Positions 16,965-28,400 of a DNA stretch of 64,000 bases are shown one piece after another (position 1 is the first letter of the stretch; every line of letters begins with the position of its first letter). The position numbers and the translations under genes are program-made. The notes beneath the pieces are model-generated. The model was not told where the DNA came from and made no database searches. It worked only from the letters and a program-made list of their open reading frames with translations. Source of the stretch: Gemmata palustris (GTDB taxonomy: Bacteria; Planctomycetota; Planctomycetia; Gemmatales; Gemmataceae). The stretch is taken from the NCBI RefSeq assembly GCF_017939745.1, contig NZ_JAGKQQ010000001.1:4278001-4342000 (forward strand), written 5' to 3'.

Positions 16965-18074
16965 CTACTTCCACTTGTTCTGTCGGTCCAACTCTTTGAG
17001 GAAGTCGAGCGCCTCGTCCACGGTACACACCTGCGCGCCGGGTACGCGGCCGCGGGTGTCGAGTTCGCGGAGCAGCATCAAGTCCTCGAACTCGTCGGAC
17101 TCTTCGAGCTTCTTCCGCGCGCGGTGACCGAGCGTTCCGGCCTTGTACTCCAGCGCGAGCATGTGGTTCTCGATCAGCCACGCGGTCCGCGGGGTGATGA
17201 GCCCCTCGAGCGCTTGAAGCCCGGCCGCGACGTGGTCGTAAGGGTCGATGCCCTTCCCCACGTCGTGCAGCAGCGCGGCCTGTAGGAACTCCTCGTCCCA
17301 CGGGCGCTCGTCGCGCGCCAGCTCGAACACCTGGAGCGAGTGGAACTGTACGTCGCCTTCGGGGTGGTACTTCGCGCTCTGCTTCACGGTTTCCAGCGGC
17401 AACAGCAGAAGCCGGAACAGTTGGTACGGGTCGACCGCTTCCTCCTGCTCGGCGATCGCGTCCTCGATCGAGATTTCCGGGTGCTCGCGGGCGATCAGCT
17501 CTTCGAGTTCGCGCGTGCTGGCGCGCTCGATGGCCTTCCCCGTAATCGACGACTTGAACACGTAGTGCGCGAGGTTCTCCGCGTAGATCGTCAGCTCGAA
17601 GTTGAACACGTCGAAGACGTGAACGTGGGTGAACACGCGGGTCTCGCCGTGCTTCGTGATCTGCTTGTGCTCCACGTCGTACTGCAGGCCCTCTTCGTCG
17701 AGCGTCGCGGTGATCGGCTCGAGGTAGTCGCTGAAGAGGTGCAGATCGATGTCCGAGCCCTTACGGGTGTGCCCGGTCATCACGCTGCCGATGAGCCGCG
17801 GGCGGAACCGGCACAGCAGGCGCATGAGCCGCAGCGCGTGGAGCCGCATGTCGCGCAGGTTGACCGTGCGTGCCTCGCCCTCGTGGACGCGCGCGAACGC
17901 CTGAACTTGGTCGCGGATCTCCGCGTTGCTGGGCAGGTCACTCGGTTTGACGGTGCCGCGACACAGGCGCTTCGCGGCCTTGCGCTTGGCGGTGAAGTAT
18001 TCGGATTCGACGCGCTCGTACATCAGTCGAGCGGCTTCAAACGCGATCGCGTGACGCAACTTGGCGTCGGACAT
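16965..18074 (-). CDS. Nucleotidyltransferase-HD domain protein
   Basis: A 369-residue protein. The N-terminal half contains a minimal nucleotidyltransferase site, LIGSVMTGHTRKGSDIDLHL (G-S...D-x-D), the metal-binding Asp pair being present. The C-terminal half is an HD phosphohydrolase-like domain: QFHSLQVFELA, then LLHDVGKG and DHVAAGLQALEG. The pairing resembles the tRNA nucleotidyltransferase/phosphohydrolase (Cca-like) superfamily, but the typical tRNA-binding signatures are not evident, so the substrate is open. The 5' end of this gene contains a 21-base sequence that recurs beyond the ankyrin gene upstream (18914-18934). Confidence 0.8.
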   Translation of the reverse strand: MSDAKLRHAIAFEAARLMYERVESEYFTAKRKAAKRLCRGTVKPSDLPSNAEIRDQVQAFARVHEGEARTVNLRDMRLHALRLMRLLCRFRPRLIGSVMTGHTRKGSDIDLHLFSDYLEPITATLDEEGLQYDVEHKQITKHGETRVFTHVHVFDVFNFELTIYAENLAHYVFKSSITGKAIERASTRELEELIAREHPEISIEDAIAEQEEAVDPYQLFRLLLLPLETVKQSAKYHPEGDVQFHSLQVFELARDERPWDEEFLQAALLHDVGKGIDPYDHVAAGLQALEGLITPRTAWLIENHMLALEYKAGTLGHRARKKLEESDEFEDLMLLRELDTRGRVPGAQVCTVDEALDFLKELDRQNKWK

Positions 18075-18079
18075 GCTTT
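18059..18079. repeat. 21-bp direct repeat, copy 1
   Basis: Sequence acttggcgtcggacatgctt followed by t, covering the start codon of the nucleotidyltransferase-HD gene. An identical copy lies at 18914-18934, so the pair brackets the ankyrin-repeat gene. Confidence 0.85.
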
Positions 18080-18274
18080 ATATGCGGTGGTTGAGTTTAG
18101 CGAGCCTATCCAGTGCCACCGCGAGGCTCGTTCTGAGAGAATACCAGAGACGGTCACAAGTCGAAAGTCGTAAAGTCAAAACGCTCACTGTCAGTGAAAA
18201 GCGCCCAGTGGTTGCCACGGGGCCAGTCAATCAAACAAGTACAATATCGACAAAAGCAGTTGGGAGAGCTAGCG

Positions 18275-18799
18275 ATGACAAGACCTCAATCAGGCTTTAA
18301 CCCCGACGCCCCACTCCACGGCGAAATGTTCGAGGAATGGGACTGGAGTCAGTTGGCCGAATTTAAGATTGCTTTGGTTGAGCCCTCGAAGGTGAACGCG
18401 CAACTTTTGGCGAATGAAATCAGACGGCAACCCGCTATCGCCAAAGCGTCATGGGACAGAACTCTTTTGCACTTGGTAGCGGGAGAGGGTTATCTTGATC
18501 TTGTCATGCTGCTATTGGACCTGGGAGCCGATGTAAACGCCTATTGCCCAGAAGGTATTCCGCTTCACTATGCCGTCCATAGTGGCTCACTGGATGTCGT
18601 CAAAACGCTCGTTGCGGCGGGGAGCGAATTAAATCGACAGGACTGCCGCCGAAGTACACCACTCGATCTTGCTTACAACCCAGCTCACGACTACGTCATT
18701 GTGAAGTATTTGGTTACCATCGGCGCGATTCCCAATAAAGAAGTGACCGTCGACGGCATTCGGAATATGAAGCAGATGGGACTGTGGGATCAAGTGTGA
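18275..18799 (+). CDS. Ankyrin-repeat protein
   Basis: A 174-residue protein. The ATG at 18275 is preceded by a good ribosome site (gggagag about 8 bases upstream), which decides it over the longer frame from 18194. Two to three ankyrin repeats are visible: RTLLHLVAGEGYLDLVMLLL-DLGADVNAYC, then GIPLHYAVHSGSLDVVKTLVAAGSELN, then STPLDLAY. Ankyrin repeats bind other proteins; the partner is unknown. The gene is distinctly less GC-rich than its neighbours and uses A/T-ending codons, and it is bracketed by 21-base direct repeats, which suggest transfer into this site. Confidence 0.85.
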   Translation: MTRPQSGFNPDAPLHGEMFEEWDWSQLAEFKIALVEPSKVNAQLLANEIRRQPAIAKASWDRTLLHLVAGEGYLDLVMLLLDLGADVNAYCPEGIPLHYAVHSGSLDVVKTLVAAGSELNRQDCRRSTPLDLAYNPAHDYVIVKYLVTIGAIPNKEVTVDGIRNMKQMGLWDQV

Positions 18800-18913
18800 T
18801 TCCGACAAACGATTAAACGCCTCAAGACTGTTGAGGCGCAGGTCTTGCGAGAGTTTGCTAGGCGTTCGGATTCGGCACGCCCTTACATGAAGCGAGTGCT
18901 TCACGATGCCGTG

Positions 18914-18934
18914 ACTTGGCGTCGGACATGCTTT
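18914..18934. repeat. 21-bp direct repeat, copy 2
   Basis: Exact copy of 18059-18079. Read on the minus strand it re-creates a short duplicate of the N-terminus of the nucleotidyltransferase-HD protein (SMSDAK), which then diverges, so it is a gene-end fragment and not a chance match. Confidence 0.85.
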
Positions 18935-18984
18935 CGTAAGGCCGAAAGCCTTGAAAGCAATGCTTACGATCTTCAACTCTGCGT

Positions 18985-20009
18985 CTAAATCGACCGCCAG
19001 TAGTTGAGCACGTCGGCGAGGGTGCGTTCGAGCGGGATTTGCGGTTCCCAGCCGGTCGCCGCCCGGAGCTTGCGGGCGTCCGCACTCGTCACCGCGGTGT
19101 CGGCCTTGCGCCCCGGTTCGAGCGTTTGCACCACCTTGATCGGCAACCGCGCCATCGCCACGAGCCGGTCGAGTACGTCCTGGATCTGGTACGAGTCGCC
19201 CCGGGCCGCGTTGTACGCCTCGCCGTTCACGCCCTTCTCCAGCAGGAGCGGGAACGCGGCCACGATGTCGCGCACGTCGGCGATGTCGCGCCGGGCGGAG
19301 AGGTCGCCGGTGCGCACCTCCGGCGGCTGGGTGCCCTTTTCGGCGGCGGCAATTTGCCGCGCGAAGTTCGGCACCGCGAAGTCGGCACTCTGCCGGGGGC
19401 CGATCTGGTTAAACAGGCGCACGCGGACAATATCCAGGCCCGGGCTCCGCGTGTACTGGTAGCTAATGAGGTCCGCGGCGGCCTTGCTCGCGGCGTAGGG
19501 GCTGGCGGGCTTGAGGGTCGTGAACTCGTCGCACGGCTCGTCGGGCCGGTCGGGTTCGCCGTAAATGAGTCCGGTCGAAACGAACAGCACGCGCGATTGC
19601 ACGCCCGAAGCCGCGAGCGCGTCGTACAGCGAGCGCGTCGCGGTGAAGTTCTCGCGCCACGCCCGGTCCGGGTCGCGGAACGACCCGCCGGTGTTGGCGT
19701 ACCCCGCGAGGTGGACCACCCAGTCCGGGCGCACCTCGCGGACCACCGCCTCGGTGCCGGCCCGGTCGCACAAGTCGCACGCGAACAACTTCGCGTGCGG
19801 GGCGAGGTGCTCGAGTACCGGGGGCCACGTCGCGTTCCGGCTCACCCCGAACAGGGCGTGCCCGCCCGCCGACACCAGGTGGTCCACCAGGTGCCCGCCG
19901 ACGAATCCGGTGATGCCGGTAATGAGAATTCGCATAGGTGTTCGGGCGCCCCCGGCCCCTGCGGGCGGGAGCGCCGGCGCCCCCTCATCCTTGTGGACGA
20001 GGGTCGCCA

Positions 20010-20010
<1 letters not shown>
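18985..20010 (-). CDS. NAD-dependent epimerase/dehydratase, probable GDP-4-dehydro-6-deoxy-mannose reductase
   Basis: A short-chain dehydrogenase-type protein with the NAD(P)-binding motif GITGFVGGH, and an active site with S in FVSTGLIYGE and Y-x-x-x-K in SPYAASKAAADL. It is directly downstream of gmd on the same strand, and the stop and start codons overlap as TGATG at 20012-20008, implying translational coupling. That context points to reduction of GDP-4-dehydro-6-deoxy-mannose (Rmd-like) for deoxysugar polysaccharide or glycoprotein synthesis. The domain proper starts at an internal ATG, 19935 (MRILITGITG); the 25 residues before it are low complexity, so 19935 is an alternative start (316 residues). 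Confidence 0.87.
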
Positions 20011-21374
<1,364 letters not shown>

Positions 21375-21667
21375 ACGAGCCGCGACCGCAAGGGAGCGGG
21401 GCGCGGCTCCCCGGGCTACCTTGAGGCCACCCGAGCGCAGGAGGTGCCGCACGCTCCCTGGCGGTCGCGGCTCGTTACAAGGCGCGGCTCCCCGGGCTAC
21501 CTTGAGGTCATCCGAGCGCAGGAGGTGCCGCCCGCTCCCTGGCGGTCGCGGCTCGTTACAGCAGTGGTCGGACGAGCCGCGACCGCCAGGGAGCGGGAGG
21601 CACCTCCCGGGCTACCTTGAGGCCACCCGAGTTCGGAGTACCTCCGCTCCTGGCGGTCGCGGCTCGT
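21375..21667. repeat. REP-type repeat cluster (family gagccgcgaccgc-aaggga-gcggg), locus 1
   Basis: At least five alternating direct and inverted copies of cgagccgcgaccgc(a/c)a(g)ggagcgggg, with intervening segments that repeat gctaccttgagg-ccaccgag. Facing copies form strong hairpins. Same family as the sequences around the RAYT gene at 35.4-36.5 kb. Confidence 0.85.
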
Positions 21668-21752
21668 CGCAAGAAAAAATGGTACGAGCACTCCCCGAAA
21701 GCGACGGGCGCTCACGATACCACCGCACCGTGGACAGGGCAGCGGAAACGGA

Positions 21753-21780
21753 CGCGCCCGCGGTTGGTACCGCGGGCACG
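21753..21780 (-). terminator. Probable terminator of clpB
   Basis: An 11-base stem with one G-U pair (CGTGCCCGCGG / CCGCGGGCGCG, 6-base loop) lies 18 bases after the clpB stop on the minus strand. The following T-run is weak (TCCGTTTCC), so intrinsic termination is probable, not certain. Confidence 0.55.
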
Positions 21781-21797
21781 TTTTGCGGCTCATTTCC

Positions 21798-24413
21798 CTA
21801 CGCGACCGCTTCGGGGTTCGTCGCGGCGAACGTGAGCGCGTCGTGCGAGGCGTCGCAGTCCACCGTGACCGTACCGCCGTCGGTGATCTCGCCCTTCAGC
21901 AGCATCCGCGCGAGCGGCGTTTCCACCCCCCGCTGGATCGAGCGCTTCAGCGGGCGCGCACCATAGGCCGGGTCGTACCCCGCGCGGACGATGTGCGTCT
22001 TCGCGGCGTCCGTGAGTTTCAGCGCGATCTTCCGCTCGGCCAGGCGCTTCCGCAGGTTGCCGAGCTGGATCTCGACGATCTTCGTGAGGTCCGCTTCGGT
22101 GAGCGCGTGGAACACGATGATTTCGTCCACGCGGTTCAAGAACTCGGGCCGGAACCCCTTGCGCAGTTCGTCCATGACCGCGTCTTTGATGCGATCGTAC
22201 ACCTCACCAATGTGCGACCCCTTGTACTGCAGGATGCGCTGGCTGCCGACGTTCGAGGTCATCACGACGATGGTGTTCTTGAAGTCCACCGTGCGCCCCT
22301 GCCCGTCCGTGAGGCGCCCGTCGTCGAGCACCTGGAGCAGCGTGTTGAACACGTCCGGGTGGGCCTTCTCGATCTCGTCGAACAGCACCACCGAGTACGG
22401 CCGGCGCCGCACCGCTTCCGTGAGTTGCCCGCCCTCGTCGTACCCCACGTAGCCCGGGGGCGCCCCGACCAGGCGCGAGACCGTGTGCTTCTCCTGGTAC
22501 TCGCTCATGTCGATGCGGATCATCGCCTTTTCGTCGTCGAACAGGAACTCCGCGAGCGCCCGGGCCAGTTCCGTTTTGCCCACGCCGGTCGGCCCGAGGA
22601 AGATGAAGCTCCCGATGGGCCGGTTCGGGTCTTTCAACCCGCTCCGGGCACGAACGACCGCTTCGGACACCGCTTGCACCGCCTCGTTCTGGCCGATGAC
22701 GCGCTTGTGCAGTTCGTCCTCGAGGTGGAGCAACTTCTCCTTCTCGCCCTCCATGAGCTTCGACACCGGCACCCCGGTCCACCGGCTCACGACGGCCGCG
22801 ATCTCCTCCTCGCCGATCTCTTCCTTGATGAGCTTGTTCGCCTTATCGCGTGAAAAGGCGACTTCCGCCGCCGCGAGCTTCTTTTCGAGTTCGGGGAGCT
22901 TCCCGTACTGGAACTCCGCCGCCTTCTGGTACTCGCCCTGGCGCGTGGCGCGCTCGATCTCCTGCTTCGTCTGTTCGAGCTGTTCGCGGATCACCTGCAC
23001 CTGCTGAACGGCCTGCTTCTCCGCCTGCCACCGGGCTTTCAGTGCGTCCGCATCGGCCTTCAGGTTGCCGAGTTCGTGTTCCAGTTTTTCGAGCCGGTCG
23101 CGCGAGGCGCGGTCGGTCTCCTTCTTCAGCGCCTCGCGCTCGATCTCCAACTGCATCACGCGCCGGCTGATCTCGTCCAGCTCCGCCGGCATGCTGTCGA
23201 TCTCGGTGCGCAGTTTCGCGGCCGACTCGTCCACCAGGTCGATGGCCTTGTCGGGCAGGAACCGGTCCGAGATGTAGCGGTTGGATAGCACCGCGGCCGA
23301 AACCAGTGCCGAGTCTTTGATGCGCACCCCGTGGTGAACCTCGTACCGCTCCTTCAACCCGCGCAGGATGCTGATCGTGTCCTCCACCGACGGCTCGCCG
23401 ACGAACACCGGCTGGAACCGGCGCTCGAGCGCGGCGTCCTTCTCGATGTGCTGCCGGTACTCGTCGAGTGTGGTCGCGCCGATGCAGTGCAACTCGCCGC
23501 GCGCGAGGAGCGGTTTCAGCAGGTTGCCCGCGTCCATCGCGCCCTCGGCCTTGCCCGCGCCGACGATCGTGTGCATCTCGTCGATGAACAGGATGATGCG
23601 GCCTTCCGAGGACGTCACTTCCTTCAGGACCGCTTTCAAGCGCTCCTCGAACTCGCCGCGGTACTTCGCCCCCGCGATGAGCGCGCCCATATCGAGCGCC
23701 ACGATCATCTTGTCCTTCAAGCCCTCGGGCACGTCTCCCCGAACGATGCGCTGCGCGAGGCCCTCGACCACGGCGGTCTTACCGACGCCGGGTTCGCCGA
23801 TGAGCACGGGGTTGTTCTTCGTGCGGCGCGACAGTACCTGCATGACGCGGCGGATCTCCTCGTCGCGCCCGATCACCGGGTCGAGCTTGCCGCGCTGCGC
23901 GAATTGCGTGAGGTCGCGCCCGTACTTCTCCAACGACTGGTAGGTCTCTTCCGGGTTCTGCGAGGTGACGCGCTGACTGCCGCGCACCTCCTTCAGTGCG
24001 GTCAGGAGCCGATCGCGGGTGAGGCCGAACTCGCGGAGCGTCTTCCCCGCGGTGCCGGTGTCCTCCGTCATGGCGAGCAGCAGGTGCTCGACCGAGACGT
24101 ACTCGTCCTTGAGCTTCTTCGCCTCGCCCTCGGCCGCGTCAATGAGCTTGATGAGGCGCTGCGTGAGGCGCGGTTCGGCGTTCGTGCCGGTCACCTTGGG
24201 CTGTTTCTCCAACTCGCGCTGGATCTTGATCGTGACGGCATCGGCCGAGACGCCGGCCTTCTCCAAAATAGCGGGCGTAAGTCCCTTCTCCTGATCGAGT
24301 AACGACAAGAGCGCGTGTTCGACGTCGATTTGCTGGTGGTTGAACCGCGCCGCGAGCTTTTGCGCTCCGGCGAGGGCCTGCTGTGCCTTCTCGGTAAACT
24401 GGTTCATGTCCAT
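21798..24413 (-). CDS. clpB: ATP-dependent chaperone ClpB
   Basis: An 871-residue Hsp100 disaggregase. The ATG at 24413 ([20 protein letters not shown]) has a strong ribosome site (GGAAGGAGG) just upstream; the longer frame is junk. Order: Clp N-domain (residues 1-145), first AAA+ module with Walker [10 protein letters not shown] and Walker [11 protein letters not shown], the ClpB-specific coiled-coil middle domain (about 400-530, rich in Glu/Lys/Leu), second AAA+ module with GPTGVGKTE and [16 protein letters not shown], and the C-terminal domain. With DnaK it dissolves protein aggregates after heat stress, in the cytoplasm. Length is that of ClpB, and the long middle domain distinguishes it from ClpA/ClpC. 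No CIRCE or HAIR element was identified upstream. Confidence 0.97.
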   Translation of the reverse strand: MDMNQFTEKAQQALAGAQKLAARFNHQQIDVEHALLSLLDQEKGLTPAILEKAGVSADAVTIKIQRELEKQPKVTGTNAEPRLTQRLIKLIDAAEGEAKKLKDEYVSVEHLLLAMTEDTGTAGKTLREFGLTRDRLLTALKEVRGSQRVTSQNPEETYQSLEKYGRDLTQFAQRGKLDPVIGRDEEIRRVMQVLSRRTKNNPVLIGEPGVGKTAVVEGLAQRIVRGDVPEGLKDKMIVALDMGALIAGAKYRGEFEERLKAVLKEVTSSEGRIILFIDEMHTIVGAGKAEGAMDAGNLLKPLLARGELHCIGATTLDEYRQHIEKDAALERRFQPVFVGEPSVEDTISILRGLKERYEVHHGVRIKDSALVSAAVLSNRYISDRFLPDKAIDLVDESAAKLRTEIDSMPAELDEISRRVMQLEIEREALKKETDRASRDRLEKLEHELGNLKADADALKARWQAEKQAVQQVQVIREQLEQTKQEIERATRQGEYQKAAEFQYGKLPELEKKLAAAEVAFSRDKANKLIKEEIGEEEIAAVVSRWTGVPVSKLMEGEKEKLLHLEDELHKRVIGQNEAVQAVSEAVVRARSGLKDPNRPIGSFIFLGPTGVGKTELARALAEFLFDDEKAMIRIDMSEYQEKHTVSRLVGAPPGYVGYDEGGQLTEAVRRRPYSVVLFDEIEKAHPDVFNTLLQVLDDGRLTDGQGRTVDFKNTIVVMTSNVGSQRILQYKGSHIGEVYDRIKDAVMDELRKGFRPEFLNRVDEIIVFHALTEADLTKIVEIQLGNLRKRLAERKIALKLTDAAKTHIVRAGYDPAYGARPLKRSIQRGVETPLARMLLKGEITDGGTVTVDCDASHDALTFAATNPEAVA

Positions 24414-24511
24414 AAGTTGCTCCTCCTTCCCGGCCTCTCGAAATGGTTGGAGGCGGGCGTTGCACATTAGAGGGACGATCGGCGGATCGGATTCGTGGCG
24501 AACCGGACTTT

Positions 24512-24650
24512 CAGAGGACAGAGGACAGAGATCAGAGGACAGAGGACAGAGAAACATTTGCCCACTCTCTGTCCTCTGCCTTCTCTGTTCTCTGTCCTCT
24601 GCCTTCTCTGTTCTCTGTCCTCTGCCTTCTCTGTTCTCTGTCCTCTGTCC
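24512..24650. repeat. Purine/pyrimidine tandem repeat with hairpin potential
   Basis: The left part is cagaggacagaggacagag repeated, purine-rich on the plus strand; the right part has about 3.5 copies of the 23-base unit tctgtcctctgccttctctgttc. Left and right are complementary, so a long hairpin or triplex-prone tract is possible. It lies between the HD hydrolase and clpB, both on the minus strand. Confidence 0.9.
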
Positions 24651-24661
24651 CGCCAGGAAGT

Positions 24662-25321
24662 CTACGCCCCTCGTGCCCCCTGCAGTTCCGCCAGTTCGTT
24701 GCGCAAGTTCGTCCGCGCCCGCTCCTCGCCCTCCTCGAACATGATCGGCGAGTGGTACAATCGCGGCGCGGCAAGGAACTTCGTGAGCACGGCCGTCCGG
24801 CCCGCACGGTACTCCGGGTCCGGCACCCAGGAATACTCCTTGCGAATGTCGCGGGCGTAACGTGCGTAGCGCTCTTCGGACGCGCCGAGGATCGCGAGAT
24901 CGGCGTCGAGTAGCACTTGCGTGTCGCGGCCCCCGGGGGCTTCGGCCGCGTGCGCGGTCGCCCAGATCATTTGCACGATGCGATTGATGGCCGAAGCGGG
25001 TACCCCGATCGGGCCGAGCAGGTCGACCGCGAGTTCCCCGCTCCGCTGTTCGTTGTCCTTGGCGCGCGAGTCGTACACCGCGTCGTGGAACCACACCGCG
25101 AGTTGCAGCGCGTTCGGGTCTTCGACGGTCGGCGTCAGGCGCTCGACCACCCTGAACATTTCGCCGATGTGCTCGAGGTTGTGGTAGTACCGCTCCACCG
25201 CGGAGTACGCGGCCACGAGCACGTCGAACGCGGGGTACGCGTCCACGGGCGCCACGCGGTACTGTTCGAGCGTCCGCACCCAGCTCTTCTGCATCGACGC
25301 CAAGCGTTCGGGCGAGACCAT
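24662..25321 (-). CDS. HD-domain predicted metal-dependent hydrolase (COG4339-like)
   Basis: A 219-residue protein starting ATG 25321 ([20 protein letters not shown]). The motif [11 protein letters not shown] followed by [21 protein letters not shown] is characteristic of the COG4339 HD family: a conserved Tyr-x-x-x-HI-x(n)-FHD arrangement with metal-binding His and Asp. The substrate is not known for the family. It ends just before a polypyrimidine repeat and is followed by clpB on the same strand; co-transcription is possible. Confidence 0.85.
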   Translation of the reverse strand: MVSPERLASMQKSWVRTLEQYRVAPVDAYPAFDVLVAAYSAVERYYHNLEHIGEMFRVVERLTPTVEDPNALQLAVWFHDAVYDSRAKDNEQRSGELAVDLLGPIGVPASAINRIVQMIWATAHAAEAPGGRDTQVLLDADLAILGASEERYARYARDIRKEYSWVPDPEYRAGRTAVLTKFLAAPRLYHSPIMFEEGEERARTNLRNELAELQGARGA

Positions 25322-25450
25322 AATGATTGGTGACTCCGGTGAGGGGGCGCAGCTCGTGCTTGCCGCGACGGTCCGGCCGCGGGTATAGTTTAGTCACACA
25401 CTTCGCGCGTGTCCGGGCGCGGTTCGGACGCAGGTACCTTCGGAGCGTTG

Positions 25451-28400
25451 ATGGTCGCCGCACTGCCGCCCGCCCTCGAACAGCGGCTCGTCGCGCTGGT
25501 TCCGCGCGTGCGGGCGCTGCGCCTGGCCCGCGGCGCGAGCCTGTGCCTCCTCGCGGCCGTCGCCGCGACCGCCTTCGTTCTGCTCCTCGACACCCTCTTC
25601 GAGCTCCCGGCGACCGCGCGCGGGCTGTTCATCGCGGTGTGGGTCACGGGCCTGGGCGTCCTCGTGTGGCACCTCGTCGTGCGACCGTGGCAGGCCGACC
25701 TCTCGCTCGCGGACGTTGCCGACGAACTGGCGAAGAAATTACCGGAACTGTCCGAGCGGCTCCGGGCGCTCGTGGACGAGGACCAAGCGGGAACGTCCGC
25801 CGCGGTGCGGGCCGCGCTCGTCGAGGACACCGCCCGGCGCGCCCGCGCGGTCGATTTTGAACGCGCCATTCCGACGCACCCGGCGCTCCTACGAGTTTGC
25901 GGCGCCCTACTCACTCTACTCAGTTTCCTGATGGGCGCGGGGCTGGTGCCCAACAGCGCGGACCGGATCAAGCGCGTGGCGATGCCCTGGTCCCGGCCCC
26001 CGGGCGCGGGCGTTCGCGTGGTCGTCACGTCCGGCGAACCGGTCGTTCGGCGCGGTGGATCAGTTACGCTGACCGCGTTCGCGGAGAAGATCGACGGCCG
26101 GGTACTCGTGCGCGCCCCCGAAGGCGCCGTGCTGCTGTTCCGCCACCACGCCAGCGGGTCCGAGTACCGGCTCCCGATGACCGCGGACGAGACCGGCGCG
26201 GTCCACGTCACGCGCCCCGAAGTAACGGGCGACTTCGAGTACCGCGTTCAGATCGGTAGCACGACGAGCGAGTGGTTCCGCGTCACGGCGCTGGACGCGG
26301 TGGAACTGGCGGAAGGAACGCGCATCGAGATCGCCCCGCCCGACTACGCCGCGTCGTGGCGCAAACAGACGGTTGCGGGGTTCGCGGACTTCGACGCCCT
26401 CGAGTACAGCGCCGTCACCATTCAGTTGAAGTTCACGCACCCGGCCGCGGCCGCGCAACTGGAATGGCGCCGCGGCGAAGCCAAGCCGGAACCGATCGCG
26501 CTGGAACTCGCACCGGACGGCCTCTCGGCGACCGCCGCTGTCCCCGCCCTCGGGCACGAGAGTGGTACCCTGCGACTGGTCCTGCTGCGAGAAGAGAACG
26601 GCAAAAAACTCCGTTCCGTGAGCACCATTCACGCGCGAATCACACGCGACAAAGCCCCGTGGATCGAGCACATCTCCGGCGTCGCCTCGTACCCGCGGAC
26701 CGCGCGCCCGGACGCCCGCATCGCAATTGATTTCGTCGCCTGTGACGACATGAACGTTTCCGGGGCCGTGCTGGAGTTCGATTCCAACACAGCACCGCTG
26801 TCCGTTCCACTGATCCCGAGCGGAACCGCTCGGGTAACCGGGCACCTCGATTTCGACCTCGCGAAGCTGGCGCCCGCGAGTGGCACCGTTCGCTTCCGAA
26901 TTCGCGTGACCGACAATCGCAGCATCGGTGCGGGCAAGGCGCTCGGCCCGCAAGAAACGTTCTACCCCGCGACCGGGTGGAGCGAGTTGCGGATCGCTGC
27001 GACCGCGCCGCCGATCGAAGAGCAAGACGTCCTGCACCAGCGCGACGCGGTCCGCAGCGCGACCGAAACCGCGCGCCGCGCCGTGCGCGAAGCCGCAGAA
27101 GTCCTGAGCGCGGTGCGGACCGATGTGATCGGGCACACGACACTGGCGCCCGATCACATCATTCGGTTAAATACGATCCGCGAGAAGATCGACCGGGCGG
27201 TCGAGGTGCTCAACAACCTCGCGCGCGAGTCGGCCCTCACACTCGAACTGCGCCCGCTCGCCGCGGCCGCGCGCGAAATCGCCGACCGCGAACTCAAAGG
27301 CGCAGAAGAGGCGGTCCGCAAAATCGAGGCCGACGAAAACGGGCGCGAAAGCGCGTTCGCCAGTGCGACCGAGCACCTGAGCGGCGCCGGCGACAAACTG
27401 GACGCGCTACTCGCGCGAAACGCGAACCTCGCCCGCGACCGGCTCGACCGCGCCAAGCTCGGTACACTCGCCGCGGACCAATCCGCGCTCGCCCGAGCCG
27501 GCGAGAAGGACGTACTCGCCCGCCAGCGGGAGCTGTTCGCACAACTGAAAGCCCTGGTCGCCGAGAGCGCCCCCCTTCGCGCCGCGGCCGAGAGCGCGAA
27601 GGGCACGGAAGCGCGCCGGCTCGCGCAATCACTCTTCGAGTTATCCGCACAGATCCGCGACCTCGATAAGGTCGCGCGCCAGACCTCGATCGGCGCACAG
27701 GCCACGATCCTCGAACGGCTCGCGCACGACCAAGAGGCACTCACGAAGCGGGCCGCGCAGTTGTTCGCGGCAATCGATACCGCCGCGCGCCTGGCCGGGT
27801 CCGCGCCCCCCAAACTCGAGGAGTTCCGGCGCGTCGTGGACCTCGCCGCGCTCGGCAAAACGGTCGAAGCGCTCACCGAGTTGGAGCGACAAGCGCAGGC
27901 CCTCGAGCGGATCGCGCTCGAGTTCGACAAGTGGGCCGCGGACCGGATCGACCCCAAAAAGGGCACGAGGCAACTCGCGCTGTGGCAGGACGATCTCCTC
28001 ACGCGCTTCAACACGGCAACGAAGACGATCCCCTTCGACAAGCTCCCGGAAGGAACGCGAACGGCGTTTCGCAGCGAACAAAAGGCACTTCACACGGGGT
28101 TGATGCAGTTCGCGTTTCCCCCGGACCCGACGGTAAAGGCCGCACGCGACAACGCCGCGATCCACACCGGCACGGCGCACAGTAGCCTCGCGGAGACCGG
28201 CGCCGGGGCGGGTACGGCGATGAAGCTCGCCGCCGACGCGCTCAACCGGCTCGCGGAGAAAACGCCCGCGGTCGCGGAGCGGCTCACGAAAACACTCCGC
28301 GCGCTCGACAAGCTCCGGCCCACACAGGACGTGCTCGCGAACGACGTCGAGCGCGCGCTCCGCGGGTACGAGGGGCAAGCCCCGACGCCCGCGCTCGTCA

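Noticed and set aside
24414..25463. Upstream extension of ClpB
   Set aside because: It overlaps the HD hydrolase and the polypyrimidine repeat; ClpB homology begins at ATG 24413 with a strong ribosome site.
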